Assembly: GCF_014898815.1 (NCBI RefSeq)
Contig: NW_026515482.1
Span: 2,542,001 to 2,606,000, forward strand
Direction of reading: 5' to 3'
DNA from: Panonychus citri
Lineage: Eukaryota; Arthropoda; Arachnida; Trombidiformes; Tetranychidae
DNA: 64,000 nucleotides
In this document: positions 57,169 through 64,000 of the stretch, piece by piece
Layout of the letters: every line of letters begins with the position of its first letter
How positions within the stretch are numbered: position 1 is the stretch's first letter
Translations under genes and position numbers: made by a program
The notes under the pieces: generated by a model
What the model saw: the letters and a program-made list of their open reading frames with translations, nothing else
Told to the model about the DNA's origin: nothing
Databases searched by the model: none

Positions 57169-58410
57169 TGAAGGTAGAACAATCAAATCAGACCATTATT
57201 GATGCAATTGATTGAAAACAAAGAGTTTTAGGTTAATTAATGAAACTAAATTATTTACAAAGAAATTAATTAATTAGTAAACAAGAATTTTTTTTAAATA
57301 TTATTGTGACTCCACAAACTCAGGTAACCGAATTTTAGAATAGAAAGAGGTGACATCTGTTGGTCTGTTTACAAATTCGAAAGTGGGAGGAGTCATAATG
57401 GTGAATAGAATTTCAATTCAAGAGTTGGAAGATTTTACTTTTTGATTTCTACTGATAAAAAGTCAAAGAAATTAATTGTTGATTAGTAATTAGACAAAAC
57501 TAAATTAAATCAAGAACTGATCATTATGATTTTCTCTCATTTCTAATCACTGTTTGTGAGGGGTTTTCTTAGAATTTCTTTACTTGAATCTGTGGATTTA
57601 TGTAACACTTTGTATATCTGTGAGTTATTTTTTTTTACATCGATAATCAGTTAATTGTATTTGTGATTTGATTCTCATCGGGAGAACTTGAATTATCTGT
57701 TAAATTTGCAAATGGTTAATAATTTACTATTCATTGAATTAAACTTTTTTCCTCTAATTTTGTGACTAGACAAATTTGTTAATCAAATAAATCTCTTGTT
57801 CTCTCAACTTATGGTCAACGTTTAATCCTCATGGAAATCTCAATGGTCTTGTGGTGATACTTTTCCTTTTGTGATATCAAGTGAAATATTATTCATATCA
57901 ATTCAATAATTTTCCTCTTTCATGGCCCAATCTTCAAAGTTAATGATCAGTTTGGAAACAAAGATAATCTACTAAAATACTTTACATCCAATGGAACCAA
58001 ATTGATTTTCTCAGCCCGAATTAGAAAGTAAAATCAACCAACCACAATTTGAGTTGAAAATATTTCCATCATCATCTCTCATTGTGATTTCTTTTTCTCG
58101 TTAAAACAAAGTGTTCACCCTAATTATACTCTTGTGTATTCTCCAGTTAATTGTAATTCTTAAAGTAATTTAAGTTAAGCGCAAAGTAATTGAGCTGAAA
58201 TAGTGCGATTTCTTTGCTACAAGTTACTAAGCAACAGTTTTTCCCCTTATAGGCGACACTACTTTGGTTTGTGGAGAGATTGAAGTTTTCATTATGTTTG
58301 AAGTAAATCGCCTTTACTGTTGTTGAATTTTGTTTATTTTGTTTGTTTGTTTGTTTATTTTTGTTTAAATCTCATAAATCGGATAATTCAGAGGTAAGAA
58401 TTTTTGTATT
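57169..58410. promoter_or_regulatory. Divergent gap SWEET / Src
   Basis: Shared promoter region for two divergent genes. A CTCF-like site (ACCAACAGATGTCACC on the minus strand) lies at 57351-57358, 183 bases upstream of the SWEET start. Downstream is the long AT-rich Src leader with a TTTG/TTTAT run near 58325-58365. No other gene was seen. Confidence 0.45.
57351..57358 (-). promoter_or_regulatory. CTCF-like motif CCAACAGATGTCAC
   Basis: CCAACAGATGTCAC on the minus strand; see the finding on the recurring motif. Confidence 0.4.
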
Positions 58411-61378
58411 ATGGGTAATACATGTAAACGAGATGCACACCGTGTGGGTAACCCTGGTTTCAGTGTTAATCTGGATGGTTTTGCTGACTCAATGAATCCA
58501 ATGCCCAATAATAGATCTCCTTTTACCGGAATTGGTGGAAACTGTAAAGGTATTACCAATTCAAATTCAACAACTAGTGCTCAAAGTGGTGCTGGAGGTG
58601 GTGTCACATGTTTGAAAGGTGCCAATTCAAATGATTCAGGAATCGTACGGACTCCATCTCATCATATGGTCTCTCACAGTGGCTCTCATGGATCACATGG
58701 GTCAAATAATCAACAGATAGTCATTGCTTTATATAATTATAATGCCAAAGATGAAGGAGATCTGAGCTTTCGTAAAGGTGATCGTTTAATCATATTAGAC
58801 GATGGAGATCCAGATTGGTGGTTAGCTAAACATAAAGTCACCAATCAAAAAGGTTACATACCTCGGAATTATGTTGTAACAGAGGCCATCGAAACAGAAG
58901 AGTAAGAATAATCAATTCTATCAATTGTTTAACCTTTTCCTATCTGTCCTCTCATGAATTTCATTAATCCTCAATTCTCATTACTAAACTTAGGGTTATT
59001 ACCTATTTTGGTAATACTATTTGATCATTTTCAATCACTCACAAATAGAGAGAAAAATATTGATAAGCTTTAGGGGTCTATTATCTCTGAGTAAAATCTT
59101 AACTCAATTAAAATTGATAAAGTTTCTATTAATCAATTGGTAACCAATTGATTGAAAAAATTGATTGAAGGTTGAGAAAAAATATATTCTCAAGTCAAGA
59201 GTGATTAAAGATTGGACAGAAATTGTTGAAAATTTCAATTTCAGTTGACATACATGTTTCATTTAATTCAAATTCATAGGATATTCTGGATTATCAGTTA
59301 ATCTGTTAAAAGGGGGCAGATCTATGATGATGATTGATAATTACTTACAAGGGATAATTAAATTCCCGGAACTTTTTAATTACAAGATATAATCTCTGAT
59401 AAATGTTTTCAGCTTTTGTTTTGTCTCATTTCTTTCTGCTTACAATTAGTTTTGATGATTATTCTCAGTTTGTTAATGTTTTCACTTAATTTTCTTTATT
59501 ATATTGACTTGTTGTGATGAAATTTTAGAAAAATTCTCTCATGAAAAATCTGTAAGATTAACCATCTTAGTCCATCCTTGTTATATTATATTATTTTTTT
59601 TTCTATTTCTCATTAATTATCTTTTGACTAATTTTACTTTATTTTCTTTTTGTTTTTCTTTCCCATCAACCTTTCAACTTATATTTAGATGGTTCTTCGG
59701 TAAAATATCTCGTCGTGAAGCTGAGAAGCTCATGTTAGCTGGTGATTTACCTCGTGGAACCTTTTTGATACGAAACAGTGAACAAACAGCCGGTGCTTAT
59801 TCATTGTCCATAAGAGATTGGGAATCATCTAAAGGTGACCATGTAAAACATTACAAAATTAAAACCTTGGACAATGGTGGTTACTTTGTGACAACTCGTA
59901 AAACCTTTCCTACTTTACAAGATTTGGTTGATTATTATTCAGAAGGAGCTAACGGATTGTGTCACGCATTAACTAAACCTTGTCCTAAAACCAAGCCCAG
60001 TTATTGGCCTAACAAAAAGGATGAAATTGAAAGGAAAGATCTTGAATTTATACGTGAACTTGGTGGTGGTAATTTTGGTAAAGTTTATTATGGTCTCTAT
60101 AAAGGTCACACCGAGGTGGCCATTAAAACACTTAAATCTGGAACTATGTCACCACAAGCTTTCTTGGAAGAAGCTGCTATCATGAGAAAATGTAGACACG
60201 AGAAATTAGTACCACTTTATGGTGTATGTTCACAAGAAGAACCTCTCCTAATTGTTACAGAATTCATGTGCAACGGAAGTTTACTAGATTACCTAAGGAA
60301 TAACAGGGAAGGCAAGAATCTTAAATTACCTGATCTCTTGGACATGGGCGCACAAATCGCAAGTGGCATGTCCTACCTAGAAAAGCAAAAGCTTATCCAT
60401 CGTGATCTTGCCGCTCGCAATATACTTGTTGGTAAAAACAAACTTGTAAAAGTAGCTGATTTCGGGCTAGCAAGGGTAATAGAAGATTCTGAATATACTG
60501 CAAGACAAGGAGCCAAGTTTCCAATTAAATGGACAGCACCAGAAGCCGCTTTGTACGGTAAATTTTCAATCAAATCCGATGTTTGGTCTTACGGTATTCT
60601 CTTGTACGAACTTATAACTCATGGACAAGTTCCATATCCTGGTAAGATTTGATCTACTTTTTTCTCTATTTCATTGACGTTTTTATCTTTACTTGATTAA
60701 CTTTCTTTTTGTTTCACTGATCATTTCATCAAGTTGACTAGTTAATTTGTAATAATAACTTCGAGAGCGTCACAATAATTAATATGTTCTGGTAAAGTTT
60801 CATTTTTCAATTTGTGGTCTTGTTTCTTGTTTCTTGTTTGTTGTTGTTTTGTTCACGATCAACATTCAACAGGAAGCATCAACTCCATTTTTCACCTTCA
60901 TTTAATTGCGAGTGTCATGGTTATGATTCACCTGACTCATCACCTCGCTGAGCTTCATTCATTTCATGTTGATATCATTTCATTTTGTTTTGCTTACCTC
61001 AAGCTCCAGTGTTTTTTTGGTTCATTGAGCTCATTCAAGTTCATTTGATTGAGATTCAATTTTCTTCCAATTAGTTTTTTCTTCGATCTTTTTTTCTTCA
61101 TCTTAATCATCTTAATTATTATCTTTTTACTAATAAATTATCGTTTTTCCTTTATTTCTCTAGGAATGCACAACAGGGAAGTCATCGAACAAGTCGAAAG
61201 AGGCTATCGAATGCCCAAACCGTCCAACTGTGAATGTCCGGACTCCGTTTACAGTATTATGCTCCAATGCTGGGATCCTGAGCCCGAAAAACGACATACC
61301 TTCGAATTCCTTTACGGTTTCTTTGACGACTTTTTCGTGTCAACTGAACCAAGTTACAGGGATGCTGAAGAGTTTTAA
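58411..61378 (+). CDS. Src64B: Src-family tyrosine kinase, Src64B type
   Basis: A membrane-anchored non-receptor tyrosine kinase. Exons 58411-58901, 59689-60641 and 61164-61378; 552 residues, phases consistent. MGNTC gives an N-myristoylation Gly2 and a palmitoylable Cys5. A Ser/Gly/His-rich unique region of about 100 residues precedes the SH3 (ALYNYNAKDEGDLSFRKGD, WWLAKHK, YIPRNYV). The SH2 starts EWFFGKISRREAE and has the phosphotyrosine-binding GTFLIRNSE. The kinase has a GGGNFG loop, VAIKTLK lysine, HRDLAARN, DFGLARV, activation-loop Tyr in SEYTARQG, and APEAALYGKFSIKSDVWSYG. The C-terminal EPSYRDAEEF holds the regulatory Tyr. AAIMRKCRH, GQVPYPGMHNREVIE and RGYRMPKP point to Src64B rather than Src42A. 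The C-lobe is split by a 522-base intron. Confidence 0.95.
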
Positions 61379-61744
61379 CCTAAAACCTGGAAGTAAAACT
61401 TGCAAATTATATATTCTGATGACAATCTAGACTTACTGATTAGTGGATAATCGAGAAAAAGTGTAATGGTTTATTGGCTTTTACATTGACACAAAAAGAA
61501 AGTCGAAGCAAACATGAGACAAGTGAAAAACGCTCATGGATTAATACACATAAACACCAACAATGGAATAATCATCATCATCACATTCCTTCCTTTCGTT
61601 TTCTTCCACCCTGATTGTAAATATTCATTTTCTTTTCCTCTTCAACTTCCTCTCGAACAAAAAAAAACAAAACAATCATAACCATCAACTGCTACTTACA
61701 AAAATATAAAAGCAAAAAAAGCCTGAGTGTTGATGGTAAATTGA

Positions 61745-61806
61745 TTCTATTATTATTATTATTATTATTATTTGACTCGTCCATCATCATCATCATCATC
61801 ATCATC
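61745..61806 (+). repeat. ATT and CAT trinucleotide microsatellites
   Basis: About eight ATT units are followed closely by about eight CAT units, in a probable 3'UTR. Confidence 0.9.
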
Positions 61807-62754
61807 TTCATTTCCATCATCAATATCGCCATCATCTCTCTCATTATTACCATAGAGCCTTCACACAGTCTTCATCATCAAGAGCAAAGACTCAAAAAAG
61901 TACCAACTGCCGTTTGAACAACTTTTTTCGCGCTCTCTCATCGTTTCATGTTTCCTCCAATTAATCCAAAAAAATTATCCAACAATCAATTACAATTACG
62001 AAACAGAAAGGACTCATATTGAAAGAGACACAACTTTATTTCGTCACATTTTTTTTACCTCAGCAAATTTCATCATTATCATTATCATTCAACCATCAAA
62101 ATCTTCATTTTTGTCATCAAAATCAACGCTTAAAATAATTAACACCTAACAAATATTGGTAGAAATTTAATATCTTTAGAACATTTGAAAAAAAACAAAC
62201 GAAAGAAAAGTCTTCCTTCATTTTCTAAATCTTCTAATAACTTTTCCATATTCTTCTCATGTGCGAAAGTAGATCAAACTTTTTGTACAACTTTGTATTA
62301 TTCACCTTTTTAATTATTCTCCTTTTTTTTCAATTAATTCTCAAAGAGTTCGAAAAATCGAAACTTTTTTTTCCACCTTCGATTTACCATCGTTATCTTC
62401 ATCAAACTCTATGTACTTAAACTGAATCAAAAACCAATAAGAAATCAAATTTTAATTCAGATGATGTTTTCTCTCTTTATAAATACAAATCAAGTAAACT
62501 CTCGAAAAACTTGATTAACTTCATTTAATCAAAGTTAATCGATTTTTAATTTTCTAAAATTGAAAATTCTTTCTCGAGTTAATCTTTATTTTCCAATTGA
62601 AACTTAAGAAAACCAAAAGTCAATCTTGATTTTATTTTCTCGGTGAAAATTGATCAATCTACTTTCTAACATTTTAATGATTGAATTGCAATAGATTTTC
62701 AATTGATTACAATTAAATTAAATAAAATTTCCGAAGAACAATTAACTCGACTAG

Positions 62755-62762
62755 TGACATCT
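62755..62762 (-). promoter_or_regulatory. CTCF-like motif ACCAATAGATGTCACT
   Basis: Minus-strand ACCAATAGATGTCACT, 410 bases upstream of the BCKDK start. Confidence 0.4.
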
Positions 62763-63172
62763 ATTGGTCTTCATAGGAAAAGCCAAAGGCGGAGTTTAAA
62801 TAAAGTTTAATGTTTATTTTGATTCTCATTTCACTTTATTGTTGATTAACTTGATTGTTAAGATAATTTAATTGCTCTCCCTCTTTGGTTGATTCTTCTC
62901 ACTTTCTCTTTATTATCATGATGATAATTTCACGTTCTTATTCAGTTTGATTTCATCTCTTGTCCATGGTTAAGGTTGAGACAATTAATTAATCTCACCA
63001 GTTAATCCTTGTAACGTGATTAGTTGATTTTGTTTATGTTACATTTTAATTGATCGGGAAACTTAATTAGTGATTATTTTTTTTCCAACCCTTTATTAGC
63101 CTTTACCCTTGACCCTTTAACTTCTCTCCATTGTCTATAGTAATCTTTTAACTGATTATTTTCATCATCAAT

Positions 63173-64000
63173 ATGTTAGGTAGATCTTTCTCCTTAGCAA
63201 GTAAAAATGTTCCTTGTTTAGTAAAACCTTCAAATGATTTAGTTAATTCCCAGCGACTCTGTTTCTCAATTTGTCAACAACCAAACCGATTGGACTGGTT
63301 TTATAATCACAATTCAATTGATATCGCGGCTGTAAAGGTAAGTCTAAAAAATTCTATTCTAAAATGTGCCTTTGTTACTTTGGAAATTCTATTCTCGGTC
63401 AAACGAGAGAACAATTTAAATATTCTCTTCTTCTAATCTCGTTTTTCTCTTTTCTCTTCTGGTTTTTTCTACTGGTTCTTCCATCTTTGTTTTTCTATTC
63501 TCTTTACTTTCTCCAGCCCTCCGTTCGTTTAACCCCAGCAACCCTTTTGTATGCTGGTAAGAGTCCAGATGGAAGTCATCTATTGGTAAGTAAACAATTC
63601 TAATTGTATTTCTTTTTGTTTGAAAGGTGAAAGTTCTGGTCAAGAAAAACCGGTTCGGCATTTTCAGGCCTTTTTTTGGGTCGCAAATATGATCCTCTCT
63701 AAAAAGCCGAACTACATTTGTCGTTTTATTTTCACTTTTTGTGATTCTTTTTTTGGATAACTGATCATTGATCATTTCATGATGATTAAATTTTCACGTG
63801 AACAATTAATGGTTACCTCATGTTAACATGATCTGCAAGTGATTATATACTCACAAAAAAAGATGAAAGAGGGAAACATGATGATGATGATGATTGGATG
63901 ATGTTGATGGTTAAACAACAATTTGACCTAAATTGTGATCGGCTTATGTTTTACAGTAAATGAAAGTGTAAGAATCAACTAAGCTAATCAATCTTCCTCT
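63173..64000 (+). CDS. BCKDK: Branched-chain ketoacid dehydrogenase kinase, first two exons
   Basis: A mitochondrial matrix kinase that inactivates the branched-chain alpha-ketoacid dehydrogenase complex. Coding exons seen are 63173-63337 and 63517-63585; the rest of 63586-64000 is intron, so the gene runs off the right edge with 78 residues visible. The N-terminus (MLGRSFSLASKNVPCLVKPS) looks like a mitochondrial presequence. FYNHNSIDIAAVK then PSVRLTPATLLYAGKSPDGSHLL match the BCKDK start (FYNQSAIDAAAEKPSVRLTP..LYAGRS.DGSHLL), which separates it from pyruvate dehydrogenase kinases. The histidine-kinase-like domain is outside the window. Confidence 0.88.

Larger units (their letters stand above)
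61379..63172. other. Src 3'UTR and BCKDK promoter gap
   Basis: Long AT-rich region. It contains an ATT trinucleotide run (about 61745-61772) followed by CAT runs (about 61780-61806), likely within the Src 3'UTR, and a CTCF-like site at 62755-62762 upstream of BCKDK. No gene was recognised. Confidence 0.5.

Noticed and set aside
61745..61806. CRISPR-like or satellite array
   Set aside because: These are simple trinucleotide runs with no spacers.

Overview
This is a eukaryotic nuclear window. It is AT-rich and compact, with short GT-AG introns (often 60-120 bases) and animal-specific genes: tropomyosin, Src kinase, macoilin, Staufen, a TDRD9/Spindle-E helicase and a crooked-like Ly6 protein. 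Gene density, composition and protein types suggest a small arthropod, most likely an acariform (spider-mite-like) mite. That placement is inference; no database was searched. All exon models were joined by hand from splice signals, reading phase and similarity to remembered family sequences.

Layout, left to right: THOC2 5' part (-, runs off the left edge); a mosaic duplicated promoter segment (2165-3090); an ATF4-like bZIP gene (-) with two upstream ORFs; GALK2 (+, intronless CDS); HEATR5B (+, ten exons, one compensated frameshift pair); a BAP18-like chromatin protein (+); a recent rearrangement holding a 1.25 kb inverted copy of HEATR5B exon 7; a crok/quiver-like Ly6 protein (-); TDRD9/Spindle-E (+); a short PI31 (PSMF1)-like gene (-); macoilin (+); V-ATPase c'' (+); Staufen (+, one frameshift); two secreted proteins of unknown function (+); KIF23/Pavarotti kinesin (-); MAN1B1 mannosidase (+), whose coding end overlaps that of HOP2/PSMC3IP (-); TVP23 (+); tropomyosin (-); a cysteine-rich secreted protein (-); a SWEET sugar transporter (-); a Src64B-type kinase (+); and the first two coding exons of BCKDK (+, runs off the right edge).

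Most genes are conserved single-copy housekeeping genes with no operon logic: RNA export, stress transcription, endosomal traffic, piRNA defence, mRNA localisation, cytokinesis, Golgi/ER function and meiosis. The unusual content is structural. There are two recent local duplications, one inverted with template-switch hallmarks and one fusing the 5' regions of two neighbouring genes. A CTCF-like motif (AGRTGKCR) recurs in about ten gene-start gaps. The ATF4 control region has a uORF stop fused to the main start as ATGA. Two frame breaks in otherwise intact conserved genes look like consensus indels. No transposon, tRNA, rRNA or CRISPR array was recognised.
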